From Filosporella fistucella (Eukaryota; Ascomycota; Leotiomycetes; Helotiales): a DNA stretch of 64,000 nt. Below the pieces are notes generated by a model. It saw only the letters and a list, made by a program, of their open reading frames with translations. It had not been told where the DNA came from and made no database searches. Both the position numbers and the translations under genes were made by a program. Shown piece by piece: positions 1 through 11,693 of the stretch; position 1 is the stretch's first letter, and each line of letters begins with the position of its first letter. The stretch spans positions 322,501 to 386,500 of the forward strand of contig JAQJZZ010000019.1 in the NCBI GenBank assembly GCA_030077755.1, given 5' to 3'.

Positions 1-1154
1 CCTAGGTACGGTACGGTACCTCACCTCTACCTTTAAAAAAGGGGCTTCATCCAACTTCCGAGAACCACAACGCTTTCTCAAGCGCCTCAAACATCCAATC
101 CACACTCCGTCCCGCCTTCAAACTCCGTTCTCCTCTCTCAATTAGGACTTCAATCCCGGTATCAGCTCCGTCACCGAGCCGAGAATTCATGCAATCGATT
201 CGTTATCACGTCTCTTCGTCAAAGCTTCCCCAGATACCTAGGCTTTCATTCCCCAAACCTCAGTCTCGTTCCTGGATGTCAGATCATCTATTGAGCTGGT
301 ACCTGCTTGGCTGGTAGGTATTGGGTCTGCCTTCGTACCGTCTGTGGGGCTCCTCTGTATAAACCCCGGACCAAGCTCTGCTTATGGAGTAGAGAAGTGT
401 GGTTACTTGATTGATTGTCAGCTCCATGAGCATTTCATCTTACGGAGGTTCTCCTTACTTGTACATGATCCATCTATTCATATCACTCATCCGCTCGCTA
501 CCAAAACTCTCCCATTTCCGTTTTCCATAATGCTTATACTAGTATTACCCTCCCATTTCAGCTCAATTCCTGCACCTCGGTAGATTCAATCGGCTTACCT
601 CTCTTCCCCTTTCCCCATATTACATTCCTTGAGTACGGTACCCGTTCACGTTGGTCCGCTCGGTCGATATCAGACGTTCGGTCTGCCGAGGGGTGTGCTA
701 TAAGGGTAAAGTGCTGACGAGAGATTTGCGGTTGGGACCTGCATAGGCTATTAAGCTTTCCTTGATATTTCGTACCGATATTTTCTTAAAATTATCTCGC
801 GTTCAATCAGCTCATGTTCGTGTATCGCGTTGGTTTGTGAAGAGATTACATTTGATTTGTTGAAGAAGGAAATTGTGCTATTGGATTCAGGGAGGGTTTT
901 CGTTTTTGGAGATTATGAACGGTAGTTGATGCCGTTGCATCGTTGGTTCATATTGCAAGTCTCGGGTGGTCGTAATGCACATCTAGTCGATACTTGATGC
1001 TATTCCCACAACGCCACTTCTTCTCCTGACCTTGGTGTCGAGCAAATACCTTCATTCTTCCGGTCGATCACTTTACAGACTACGTACTAGTCACTGGAGA
1101 CTGCAAAGCTTGATACTATTCCCACAACGCTACGTTTTCTTCTAAGCTCTAGCC
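1..1154. other. Intergenic/5' leader, no gene seen
   Basis: No ORF here resembles a protein. The stretch is pyrimidine-rich in its first 600 bases and starts with overlapping GGTACG/GTACC words at 5-20. Its right end probably carries the promoter and leader of the membrane-protein gene that follows. Confidence 0.5.
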
Positions 1155-1265
1155 TTGAGCAGACCTTCATTCCTCTACCCGACCACCTCCAAAGCTACAT
1201 CTCAAACCTCCACTACCACAATCTCAACTCTCATCACCAATTCCACTTACCACGACCTCGAAAAA

Positions 1266-2705
1266 ATGCCTTTCTCCTCCCTCGCCCCAGCACTAACCCC
1301 CTTCCGCGACACCAAACCCACCCTCCTCGTCTCCTGGTGGTGCACCTTCTACTCTATCGCCATCATCACCATCCGAGTTTGCGGCCGCTACGTGCGCGCC
1401 GAAAAAGTGTTCACAGAAGATGGGATCATGATGCTTGCATGTACACCTCTGTTAATCAGAATGGGATTTATACATGTGGTGTTACTGTATGGGACTAATA
1501 ATGTGGAGACGGGAACGCTGCAGGTGGGGAGTGAGGAGGTGAGGAGGAGGGAGATGGGGAGTCAGATGGTGTTGGCTGGGAGGGTGTTTTATGTTGGGTA
1601 GTGAGTATTTGAATCTCTTTTCTAGATTTTTCTTCGTTTGGTAGGATTTCAATTTGTGGCATGTCGTATTTTTACAGCTTCTCACCCTGACCTTCTGTTT
1701 ATATATCAAGGGACATACTAACATTTGAAAGTTTATGGGGAATCAAATACAGCACCACTCTCTTCCTACGGACCCTCACGCGAACGGTTTGGCAGAAATC
1801 ACATCAGCGCGCTTTACGCTATCTACATATATTCCTCCTCGTTACATTTATCGCGACAGTGGTAGCTGATTTAGGAGCCTGTCAGCCATTTTCAAAAGTA
1901 TATTATTTCTCTCCTTTGCTCCTTTAATTCTCTGTTCTTAATCATGATTCTCTTTCATATCTGATACTAACTTATCTGCCAAAAACAGTATTATCAAGTC
2001 CTTCCCCCACCACCTCAACAATGCCGCCAAGGTTCCGCCCATCTCCTCACCACCGCGACATTAGATATCGTGACGAATATCGCACTGATAATATTCCCGA
2101 TCCCGATGGTGTTGAAGAGTAGAGTTAGTAAGAAACAGTATGTCTCTTCCTTTCTTTCCAGTACAGTGATTACTATTTAGTCTCGGACGAAGAAGGCTAA
2201 CGGTAAAACCAGAAAACTAACAATCATCCTCCGCCTCTCTCTACCCCTCCTAAGCATAGCGTACGTCTCCATCTCCTCCCCCATCTATCTCAATGCCAAT
2301 CACTAACACTCTCCCAGCCTAACACTAACCTCCCTCCCACACCTCATCTCATCCCATTTCGCGCAACCTCTCCGCACGCTCTACGCCTCTTTCTCCATCC
2401 TCCTCGCCACATTCACTTCTAATACTATCGTTCTCTTCTCTCTTCTCTCAGATCGCGGGTACAAAGCTTCTAAACCGAGGAAAGGAGATAATACAGGCTG
2501 GATGGGAAAGGGCAGGAGACAGAGTCTTTGGGGAAGTGATGAGGACTTAATCGTTGGAGAGGGAGCAGTGGGATTGAGGGATTTAAGTAAGAAGGGTGGA
2601 AAAGGAAAGGAGGGAGAGGTAGAGGGCGTAAAGGAGCCGGGGAAGGTGAAGATGCAGGAGATTAGGGTTAATAGTACGTGGGAGATTAGTGTTGATGGAA
2701 AGTAA
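1266..2705 (+). CDS. Rhodopsin-domain (SAT4/PTH11-like) integral membrane protein
   Basis: Five exons are read: 1266-1600, 1732-1897, 1989-2137, 2213-2260 and 2318-2705. All have GT donors, AG acceptors and phases that join. The product is a multi-pass membrane protein of the fungal rhodopsin-domain family (PF20684 type). Family-like features are an RVCGRYVR...DGIMMLA segment after the first membrane helix, LWGIKYSTTLFLRTL opening exon 2, a CQPF motif, and the helix LDIVTNIALIIFPIPMVLK. A last helix, LLATFTSNTIVLFSLL, precedes a charged Lys/Glu/Gly-rich cytoplasmic tail of about 85 residues. An in-frame ATG at 1155 would add 37 Ser/Thr-rich residues; I chose the ATG at 1266 because the hydrophobic core begins soon after it. 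Members of this family are thought to act in sensing at the plasma membrane, but most have no known ligand. The protein is shorter than many members because several loops are reduced. Confidence 0.75.
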
Positions 2706-3673
2706 CTTGGTTTATGTTAGGAGGTAGAATGGTAAAAGAATAGGAATTGAGCTTCTTTCTGTGAAGGCGGAGTGGATGGTGAGAGGTGAGCTTTGATACT
2801 AGTGTGTTTGTTCACGGCCGCGGTGAAAGAGAGTATTAATGACGAATAGTCTTACTTTGAGCTTGGTATTGGTGATGGTAGTCACCTGGATGAGAGAGGA
2901 AAGGGTGAGGGAGGTGAGGGAGGGTATTCTAAGAGGTATGTCACACACGTGACTGCTATCCACAATCATGATTGTTACTTACCTAGAACCCTCTTTAGAT
3001 TAAGAGAAGTTGTAATAACTGCTGCCGAAAATACTATAGAGCAGACTGTTTATCTAGCACTCTTCGTTTACGAGATAAAATTTGTTGTATTTAAAATTAA
3101 ACTAGAGAACAACTCTGCTAGCCCCTCTAGATTCAAAATATATTTCCGTCATAGTCATAGCTAGCTTTTCAACCTTCGGCAACAAGACTGATATAGATTC
3201 ATATCAAGCACTCATGTCTCAAAAAATATTTACAATATAGGTATAAATGCTAAATTCAGAAATGAATAATATCTGGAGTAGTTCGTCTATTTCCAGTGTG
3301 ATCTGGAAAATATAACCGTTCACCGTCTATAGAAATAGTAGAGATTCATGTCATCATATAGACAGGCAAATCTTGGGTCCCAATTAGACTTAACTAGTTT
3401 CCGCATTTTGGTTTGGCCTGATCTGAAGAAAATATCTTGGGCCCTGATTTGACATTGATAGTCTCCTTATAGAGATTTGGACTGAGGCTTTCGAGTATAT
3501 ACATTTCGATCCAGATCGCCTTTTTCAAGTAACCATAAGACCATCGATATCTTCAACACCTTCAAGTGTCTGACTGCCGTCGGGGGAAAAAAATCCTCTC
3601 AAAGAAATATACTCTGGGTCTTAGAGTAATGTTACGAAATACAAAATAACCTGATACTACCAAGAACCCTGGA
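2706..3673. other. Intergenic, no gene seen
   Basis: The first 250 bases are purine-rich; from about 2950 the DNA is AT-rich. The one short ORF (2949-3164) has no recognisable features. The region probably holds the 3' end of the upstream gene and the promoter of the F-box gene. Confidence 0.4.
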
Positions 3674-5923
3674 TTGGAGGTAGCAAAAATATCATCTTCG
3701 ACGGAAGCCGCTGAGTGCTGTGCCTCAGCCTGCAGGTTCTTGCCAGAGGAGCTCTGGATGAAAATTGCTGAGCATGTGAGTATTCTGAAATTTTATCCAC
3801 CTCTCCCTCATTTCAATGCTCTTGTGTTCATAATCTCATGTCTGCTATTGTCTGCTCTTCTTCTGCTGCCAATAGTCGCAATTTTACTGTGGTCAAATCG
3901 ACAGCACCTTGCTAACCGACTTGCAGCTTCCCTACCAACAGGATCTCAAGATTGCCCGCAAAGTCTGCGATACATTTCATCGTGCCTTTACAACAGACAT
4001 CCGAAGAAATGTTCTCCCTCCAATCGCTTTGTTGCCTGTAACCTACGATTCCATCCCATCCGGTTTCGCAGACACAAGAGATTTAGAAGTCGACTTAAGA
4101 AGATGGACTGAGCTACGCCAGTGGAGGCGATCTGATGGAGAATTATGTGGCTTCTTTGTGAAGAGGCTGTTGCAAGCTATGCCACTACTAGAATCATTTC
4201 GGTATGATCAAGCCTAGCTTTTGGGGAAGTTTACAGATGACTAACTGATGAGGCGCAGTTTCAATGACAGAGATGAGTATGGTCCTATCGGAGGTCTTGT
4301 TCAAGGGGACAAGCACTTTATGGACGCCTTAACATCTTCCAAAACATTGCAAGAAATTGCGATAACTTTCTGTATGTCCTTGTTCTCGAGCATGATATAC
4401 AGACGATGGATGTTAGGCGCTCGATTCCCTGCTACCCTGAAATCTCTGGAGTTAGGGCATAACCCATGGTCTGAAAAGCATTACGCAGATGTTTTCACTG
4501 ATCTTGGTCACGCCTTAGCAAAGCTCCCACACCTCAAAACGCTGGGATTGAGCGCTATCGCCAGACGATCGGATCTAATCGAGCGTGGTTTCAAGGCTGT
4601 AAATGACCAAGAGGCTCTGTTCTTCAAACGCGTATGTGAAGTCTACGTGGAAACAGGATCTGCACCATTGAAACTTCACACCTTGAGGCTGGGAAAAGGG
4701 GTGTATATTTTCCAGCCACATGAGGGTCAGAATGAAGAAGGTTAGGCAGATAACTTCCTCGCAAAGCTTATTGACGTTTCGAGCCTCCGCGTTCTGTATA
4801 TGTACAATGGTTTTGTTAAACGCTGGATCCCCGGAGCTGGTTTGGGAGAAGACGACGAGGAAGACATTGGCTCGGAATCCGACAGCAATGATGATAGAAT
4901 ATGGGAGTAGGTTTCTGGTAGTACACCAAGAGGTGCTGGGCGGGGATGGCGCGGTCCTCAACAATGACGGGCATGCGCAGGCGCCCGAGATCGAATATGA
5001 GAACATTCTAGAGAACACAGCTCAGGACGACGCGGTTGAGGGGCCACCTCGAGGGGACATAGTCGCTGGCTTGGAGGTGGAATCGGAGGAAACAAGAAAC
5101 CGGAGGAGATCTGATCCTAACGAAGCTCCATTCCCTGAACATGGCATTCAAAATCTTTTCTCCCAAGAGGATGAGATTGCCGAGTCGAGAGGGAGATCCG
5201 ACGATTCATTTGGAGATGCTACCGCTAGGAAAGATCTAGAGTTGACTCATGGAAGGAATGCCGATCAAGACATTTACGCCAATTCTCTATGTGCTTCCCA
5301 TGGCTCTGGCGGTCATCTAAATGATGTCAGTGATGACTACGGCAACGACTCCGTCGATAACTCTAGCGACGACTACGACGGGCCCTCAGACGTTGAGCAA
5401 CAATTATATCCACAACCATTCAAAATCGACTGGGACTTCCTAAAAGGCAGTTCTCTCTGCCAACTCGCCATCTTGACACCCGGTACCGACGCCCGAAATT
5501 TCCTCAAACAGGATGGACAGTCAATCTCTGAATTGTTTTTCATGAATTTCAAGTTCAAACACATCTCAGCCTTCAACAAACTTCATCTACCGAATCTCTC
5601 TATGTTTATGGTCGGTCGATATTCACTTGTAAGAAATGAATTCTGGAACTATATGTTTTCGGAGAGATCTAAAGATCCTCTGTGGCCTCGATTAACAAAG
5701 TTCGCACTTTCAATTGATCTTGACGATAAAGAAAATCTGCAAGTACTTTCGTTGGCAAAGCCGGGACATAGCTGACAGACAACAGTCAATAATCATGGAA
5801 ACTCTCGACTGTTTCCGGTCTGCCCCGTCCCTTGCGGTGTTGAACAGATCAGATGGGATATATGGGTTAAAACGTAATCCAAGTAGATCTACAGAGGGCC
5901 AGGAAGAATGCTGCGAGGTGTAG
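3674..5923 (+). pseudogene. F-box/leucine-rich-repeat-like gene, disrupted or unusually spliced
   Basis: The N-terminus carries an F-box-like core, FLPEELWMKIAEHV, interrupted by an intron (GTGAGT at about 3776 to TTGCAG before 3928). The frame then runs LPYQQDLKIARKVCDTFHRA to a GTATGA intron near 4202-4258, and through LRR-like text (ATLKSLELGHN, LPHLKTLGLSAIA, LKLHTLRLGKG). A TAG at 4743-4745 stops this frame, yet the same frame beyond it still looks native (LIDVSSLRVLYMYNGFV) to about 4904. The acidic C-terminal half (EIEYENILENTAQDDAVEG onwards, to 5742) lies in another frame. A 49-nt GTGTAT...GCAG intron (4701-4749) would join the halves in frame, but it has no clear branch site and discards the LRR-like text. 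The last exon is probably 5786-5923, after a 43-nt intron with a CTGAC branch site. Intact F-box proteins recruit substrates to SCF ubiquitin ligases. I lean to a decayed allele; a working spliced gene is possible. Confidence 0.5.
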
Positions 5924-6892
5924 AGATCGTAAGTGAAGCGAAAATGGAAGAGGGGAGATAGCCTAGACTTCATCGGAATCGAGATCTAAATAGAATGTAG
6001 CGAAGAAAAAACACCCCTTGATTTGGGAGGCTCCTTTGGATTAGATTGGATCTCTTGTATTCAGATAGAATTATGGGTGGGATTGATCCGTAATATAGAT
6101 CGCATCGGGAAAACAGTTCGTCTCAATGTCACTTAGAAATTTCCATCCAACTTAATGCCGTCCTACATTTCGCAGTTGCTGGTATCAAGAACCTTTTCAA
6201 CACGATAGTGAAATGCTCAGCAGATAAAATCATATATACCTCAAATATCTTGATGGAACATGCAAGTCACCAGCGAACAGATGACAGAATGTAGGTATCT
6301 CAGCTAGCGCAGGTATAATCCCCCCACCAGGAAACGCCACTTAACCTCCTCGACAAGCTCCATTTATCGATTTATTTTCGTGAAAGAGAACTTTATCTCC
6401 TCAGGGAAAGTAAATGAATATAAAGCTCGTCTGTTGGAGATATGACCGAGAAGTGTTATACTGATGACTTTACCAATTCTCTTCGTTTACCTTACTAGAT
6501 GGTGATAAGTGATGCGAGGGTAGTAACTTCAGGGTTTACCTTTTGATATTTGGCGCTTTTGATTCACGTCGTGGTTACGTTTGGATTCTCGATATGGTTT
6601 CTGATAAATTGATTCTTTGATATGTTCAGAATTCGGATACTTATGGTACTTAGAAGCTTTTTATGGCATGCAAGAGGTCTTATTACTGTATCAAGTCTCC
6701 GATATGGTCAATCCATCAACGTTTGATTGTTCAAACCAAGGTGTTGGAAAGATGGCTTGAGTTGGATAAGTGCCTACCTTAGATTATCTCCCAGAGTCAT
6801 TCCCCTCCCACACCAAAAGACACTGAAAATCTCCCTACCACATTCGCATTTTCCTGACTGAACCAATCCATCCTCGTCCAATCTTCCAACCC
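5924..6892. other. Intergenic between convergent genes
   Basis: The space lies between the ends of a plus-strand and a minus-strand gene. It is AT-rich, with no ORF of note and no repeat that I could see. It probably holds two 3' UTRs. Confidence 0.4.
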
Positions 6893-9385
6893 TTACCCAT
6901 CAAGCACAAACCCTTCCCTTTCCCACCCAAACCTCCTCTTCATCCTTGTCCCTATACATCTCAAGCCCACAGCTTCAATCCTAGACCCCGGATGCGGTTT
7001 ATGAAAAATGATCTTCTTCCCATCTTCATGCTCAAACGTTACTGCCGAGCCTCCTCCATTTCGTGCTGAGAAACCTAGATCCGACATTGCGTGCACGAAG
7101 AGTTCCCATTCTATACTCTTTGAGGATTCAGAGGCGGTGGTGGGGAAAATGAGAGACAGCAGGTCGAAGGCTCGTTTTTTGACAGGGAGTTTAGGAAGGG
7201 CGGGTGCTAGAGGAGCAGTGAGGACCAGATTTGTGAGATCTGGGAATGTTTTGGGGGGTTCCGGGTTTGAGTCTATTGGGCGAGTTTTGATTTTTGATTT
7301 TGGAAGGGAGTAGGTGGGATTGATTAAAGGAGTAGATCCCCATTCTGTTTGTATGGGTCTTGCGATTGGTGTTGTCGTTCGGGTGATGCTCGATAGCATC
7401 TGCTCTTCTTCAGCTCGCACTTGTTCCGCGTATTCCTCAGTAAGGTTATACGAAATGATTTCCATACAGGCATCTACCTCCTCGGGCGTAAAACTGGACT
7501 GCTCAAACACAAGTTTAGGAGTCTTTCTCACGGCAGCCCAAAAGTCCTCTAAAGCATTTCGAATGTTTTGGTAGCGAGCAATCCAACTCTTATTCTTGGG
7601 ACCGCTAGGCCATGATGCATCGTAGAAGTCTTTGAGAAGGGCAGTACCGGAATCGGTGATATCTTCGCTCGTCAAGAAGCCGGGCACTTTCCATCCCTTC
7701 CATGCAATTCTATCTTCTACTACCACCACCTCATCAAGATCCCGAGCAATATTTTGCGGTCGATGAAGACGAATAGAAACGAGCATTTCATGACAAGCAG
7801 CCAGATCTGATAAACGATTATAAAGAATCTCGTCCAAACGACTTTTCTCTTTAGCATTGCAGCTTGCGAGATGGTCCTCAAGAATCGCGAATACGATTGA
7901 GTGGTCGTAATTTGTCTGTGTATCTGGTTTAGCTTGCAGTTGGATCAAACACCACTCCAAGATATCTTTCTCAAACAACTCCTTCTGCTCCATCGTTGTC
8001 CCTGGTCTGCGGGTCACTTGAAATATGGTCTCCCCAAGGGATGGTTTCCAGACTGATATCCAATTGTGCGAAAACCCTGGACGTTGAGGCATGAGATCCT
8101 GGATCGATTTCCCTCTCTTGATTACCTCGTTGACTATTAAGAGCTCTAAAGCTCCCAAAGCTCTGTCGTACAAGTGAGGCAAAGGCTTACCTGGCTGTAT
8201 ACTGTCCCGATATCGATCATGTATGGTCTTGACATATTCACATTCGTGCTTGATCCAAATCCAGCGCCAGTAAGAGGTAACATCACCAAAGATTCCATGG
8301 GTCACAATCGATCCAGCTGCTGCCTTCTCGATTGTTCTGAAAAACTCATCTTGTTTTAGATCCTTGATATGCTGCCACATATAGACATGATCTGTCTGAA
8401 GCAAATACAGGTGATCTCCCAAGGCTTGCAGCCTCGTCTGTGCAATAGAAACGAGGTTATCGATAGAGAAAGCTGGTGGCGCAGAGAAAGCTTGGTTGGT
8501 ATAAGAAGACCAACATTCGACCTCATTGACATGTCTGAATCCTAGACTGACCATTTCCGTCCATTTTCCCGAAGATCCTGGCTTCTCCAAGTCAACCCCC
8601 TCAAGGATCTTGTCCACGATTTCCCGGATAGCTACCATCAAGTATGCCTGGGCCTCAAGAACAAGTCTTGCCTTAGGGAAGCCCAGAACATCTGATCTGT
8701 GGGCTGATTCTTCTTCCCAATCAACCAGTTTCCCGTAACTTGGGCCGTACATAACAACGCACTTTGCATTAAACTCCACGTCAAAGTGTCCACATGCCCA
8801 ACTGAGAATCAATTGTCGAGCATCGAACCACGCCCAATCCTGAAGTGTGTATTTCGTCCGGTTGTGCAACAGTGCAAATAAAATTGCCGGGTTCGACTTC
8901 AGAACATCGATACTTAGCCATGGGAGTAAAAGTTGACATCGCCTCTCCCAAGTTCTACCTGCCAAACCTACAAGTTTGCTTTCTTCCATATAGCAATATC
9001 GTGGAATGATCCATCGCTGTTCAAACAGCTCTGGAACCGTCTCAGCCAATAATCTCCTTCTTGCATCTTTGCTTTTCTTCTTCCATCTATTGAAAATGAT
9101 ATCGCCATGGGATTGAAGTCTCTTTGACACATATAATCTGTCATGTTCAGCATCTCGGACATGATTTTCTGCAATCCGAGTAGCGTCTCGATTGCAGATT
9201 TGTCCTTTGTACTGGAAACATGGCCGGTATTGTTCCTCAACGGCATAGAAACCATGTTGGCAGTCGTTACATTCACAGGGAGGAGCATAGATATTGTTTT
9301 CGATTTCTTCCATACTGGTGATATAGGTGGGGCCTTCGATGCCCCGCCCAAGAAAGGAAGATGGATCGAGTCTTTGGAGCGGCAT
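6893..9385 (-). CDS. Conserved fungal protein of unknown function with HicA-like C-terminus
   Basis: A single uninterrupted frame encodes 830 aa, which is notable in a window where almost every gene has introns. The N-terminus has a Cys-rich patch (CECNDCQHGFY at about 38-48, then two more Cys before residue 65). The middle is a long, mostly helical, Trp-rich region typical of large fungal proteins with no assigned function. A Pro/Thr/Lys-rich linker at about 690-745 leads to a compact C-terminal module of about 80 residues. That module reads DLGFSARNGGGSAVTFEH, then KIIFHKPHPGSRIEA, then a helix ending MKRRFGWEREGFV. The order helix, G-GSA-TF strand, FHKPHP, helix resembles the HicA/YcfA double-stranded-RNA-binding-like fold, and similar tails occur in fungal proteins annotated ipa protein. 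No enzymatic role can be given from sequence alone. The Met at 9385 is the first in frame and starts a sensible protein. Confidence 0.8.
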   Translation of the reverse strand: MPLQRLDPSSFLGRGIEGPTYITSMEEIENNIYAPPCECNDCQHGFYAVEEQYRPCFQYKGQICNRDATRIAENHVRDAEHDRLYVSKRLQSHGDIIFNRWKKKSKDARRRLLAETVPELFEQRWIIPRYCYMEESKLVGLAGRTWERRCQLLLPWLSIDVLKSNPAILFALLHNRTKYTLQDWAWFDARQLILSWACGHFDVEFNAKCVVMYGPSYGKLVDWEEESAHRSDVLGFPKARLVLEAQAYLMVAIREIVDKILEGVDLEKPGSSGKWTEMVSLGFRHVNEVECWSSYTNQAFSAPPAFSIDNLVSIAQTRLQALGDHLYLLQTDHVYMWQHIKDLKQDEFFRTIEKAAAGSIVTHGIFGDVTSYWRWIWIKHECEYVKTIHDRYRDSIQPGKPLPHLYDRALGALELLIVNEVIKRGKSIQDLMPQRPGFSHNWISVWKPSLGETIFQVTRRPGTTMEQKELFEKDILEWCLIQLQAKPDTQTNYDHSIVFAILEDHLASCNAKEKSRLDEILYNRLSDLAACHEMLVSIRLHRPQNIARDLDEVVVVEDRIAWKGWKVPGFLTSEDITDSGTALLKDFYDASWPSGPKNKSWIARYQNIRNALEDFWAAVRKTPKLVFEQSSFTPEEVDACMEIISYNLTEEYAEQVRAEEEQMLSSITRTTTPIARPIQTEWGSTPLINPTYSLPKSKIKTRPIDSNPEPPKTFPDLTNLVLTAPLAPALPKLPVKKRAFDLLSLIFPTTASESSKSIEWELFVHAMSDLGFSARNGGGSAVTFEHEDGKKIIFHKPHPGSRIEAVGLRCIGTRMKRRFGWEREGFVLDG

Positions 9386-10131
9386 CCTTCTTGGAAGTTT
9401 AGTCTACTATGTACTAGGATGGAGGTTTTGAATAATAATTCATTCTCAGAAGCTTTGTAATTATCAACTATGGTACTTTCTAATATCCAGAATCGAGGTT
9501 TGGAGGTGTCTGAGCTGTCGATATGTTGTGTAACATGACATTTTGCAACATCTGCATGAAACGGATTCCAATCAGCCCATTAGAAGCTGAGGCCGCACCT
9601 GCATATTTGTCGAAGCCAAACACGACTTGACTGTCGAAATGCAAATCTGTGCGAATGGGCGTACTTACTGATAAGTTCAATGCATGGAATTGTATGGTGT
9701 GGCATCTTGCCACTAGTACAGTGCAGATCGTCGCTGTAATGGAGCACGAAGACGGAATGCGTGCATGAATTATCGTGTATCCAGCTAACTACGTACGGGT
9801 GCTGTCTGTCTACCTATATAGACAAATAGACAGCCAGACGAGTGATATGAGGAAGGAGGCTCCCGTAATAGTCGCTGCACCTACCATTTGGGTTGTAGAT
9901 GTGAGATATCCTCACTGCAATAAAAACTTGGATATCCATGCAGATGATGCAGCTACTCAAATATTTGGAAACGATAGAATCAACTGTTGCATCAAGATCT
10001 TGCATGTATATCCGAAGACAGATAACATGCCTCATTTCGCAAGTACGTTCAAATTCCAAAGAATTCGAAGGAGAATCATTACAAAATGATGGGCAAGAGG
10101 ATATAATACACCTGAGTATCGCAGCTCACCA
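9386..10131. other. Intergenic, no gene seen
   Basis: Only short overlapping ORFs on both strands (about 65-105 codons) occur, without family features. The space probably holds the promoter of the 830-aa gene on the left and the 3' UTR of the dehydrogenase on the right. Confidence 0.4.
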
Positions 10132-11693
10132 CTAAATCCCCACGAGAATCTTAACGTGCTGATCCTTATGTTCAATCAACCCTTTGAATCCCTTTTCAAC
10201 CACCTCATCCAATTTGATTTTCATCGTAATCATCGGCTCCGGTTTCAAGGCTCCTATATCACATTAGCATTTCTATGCCCTCCACAATTTCACCCTCAAA
10301 ATCTCAAAAAGCACGCCAAAGCAGAAGAACTAACCACTATCAAGCGCCTCAATAATCTCCTCAAAATCCTTCGGCAAGTACGTCGCACTAGTGATCCATT
10401 TCCTCTCCTTAAACATCCAATCATTCGGCGAGAGCTCAATACTCTTCTCCCAAATCGCAATATTAACCCAAGAGCCATGAATTCTAAGTCCATGAACCGC
10501 GGAAGCAACAGCAGCTTGTACACCCGCTGCATCAAAAATGAAATCTACGCCTCTTCCACCAGTCATCTCTCGACAGATTTTAGGAATGTCGTCGGTAGTG
10601 GGATCAAAGACGTGGTGGGCGCCAAAAGAGAGGGCGAAATCCTTTCGCGTGGATGAGAGCTCTGAGACTATGATTTTGGATGCTCCACGAGCGAGGAGAG
10701 CTTGGATTACACAGAGGCCTATTGGACCGCCGCCTAGGATTAGAGCTGTGTCTCCTTTCTGGAAACCACTTAGATTTACGGCGTGCCAGCCTACAGCCAG
10801 AGGCTCGATAAGTGCTGAGACTAGTCAGAAGAGTTGAGGAGGAAGAGGGGAAGCATACCGGCTGTATCTAAGGGAATGGATTTCGGGAGCTTGAATAGTT
10901 GACGACGGGGTAGGACGACGTGTTCTGAGAGGCCTCCTCCCCAGCCTGTGAGAAGGGTCTGTTAGCTTTCAGCTTGATGATTATGCTGATATCTCCACTG
11001 CTCTCCATTTGCTCCGTACCTCTTCCTCCTTTCTACCTATCCTTCTTCTACCACCACCAACCCTTCTCTCTGCAAAATCCCACCACCAACAACAACAGAG
11101 ACAAAGACCGCAAGAAAAAATGTAAAACTAACCAGTCAACCCCACAAACCCAAACTGCCAACAACAATTCACCACACCTTCCTTACAAGCCACGCACTCC
11201 CCATCCCAAATCGTCGGTATAACAACCACATTCTCACCCACTTTCAGATCATCTATCCCCTCACCTATTTCCTCCACCACGCCGCTGAATTCATGGCCAA
11301 GGGTTACTGGGACTTTTTCGCCTGTTAGAGGGTGAGGTGTGAGGGGGCAGAAGTTGGCGCCGCCGAGATATTCGTGGAGATCTGGGGAAGGTTAGTTGGA
11401 TTGGAATAGAAAAGGAAGGGGGGAGGAAGGGGGAAAGGGGAGAGGTACCGGTTCCGCATATTCCTACAAAAGCGGGTTTTATCTAAGAATGAAGATATGT
11501 TTGTTAGCTTTAAATTCTTCTCTCCATATCTAACTCTCTCAACTTCTCTTTGTCCAACCTCTTGAACCAGAAAAGAATATCAGACGACAAAACATACCTT
11601 CACCAACCCCTTTCCACATTTCGGAACCGGCACATCATCAATCCTAATGTCTTTCTTCCCGTGAAAACGGAGCGCTTTCATCGTTTCTGCCAT
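10132..11693 (-). CDS. Zinc-dependent medium-chain dehydrogenase, (R,R)-butanediol dehydrogenase type
   Basis: Six exons on the minus strand are 11693-11598, 11482-11449, 11381-11133, 10945-10859, 10814-10335 and 10253-10132. They join in phase to give 355 aa; introns 2 and 3 show CTAAC branch sites. The protein opens MAETMKALRFHGKKDIRIDD. It then shows the catalytic-zinc Cys in GICGTDLHEYLGG, the GHEFSGVVEEIGEG motif, the structural-zinc loop (GECVACKEGVVNCC), and the Rossmann turn ALILGGGPIGLCVIQALLA, followed by GADxxFDP-type text (GAHHVFDPTTDDI). The family oxidises 2,3-butanediol or related vicinal diols and sorbitol-like alcohols with NAD(P) in the cytosol. Text such as SIELSPNDWMFKERKWITS and the C-terminal HKDQHVKILVGI fits fungal BDH1-like enzymes better than sorbitol dehydrogenases. 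The exact substrate is not shown by sequence. Confidence 0.85.

Noticed and set aside
4720..4980. N-terminal part of the 351-codon ORF as a separate gene start
   Set aside because: The other frame over the same bases continues the F-box/LRR protein and looks native, so the Met at 4720 is not taken as a gene start.
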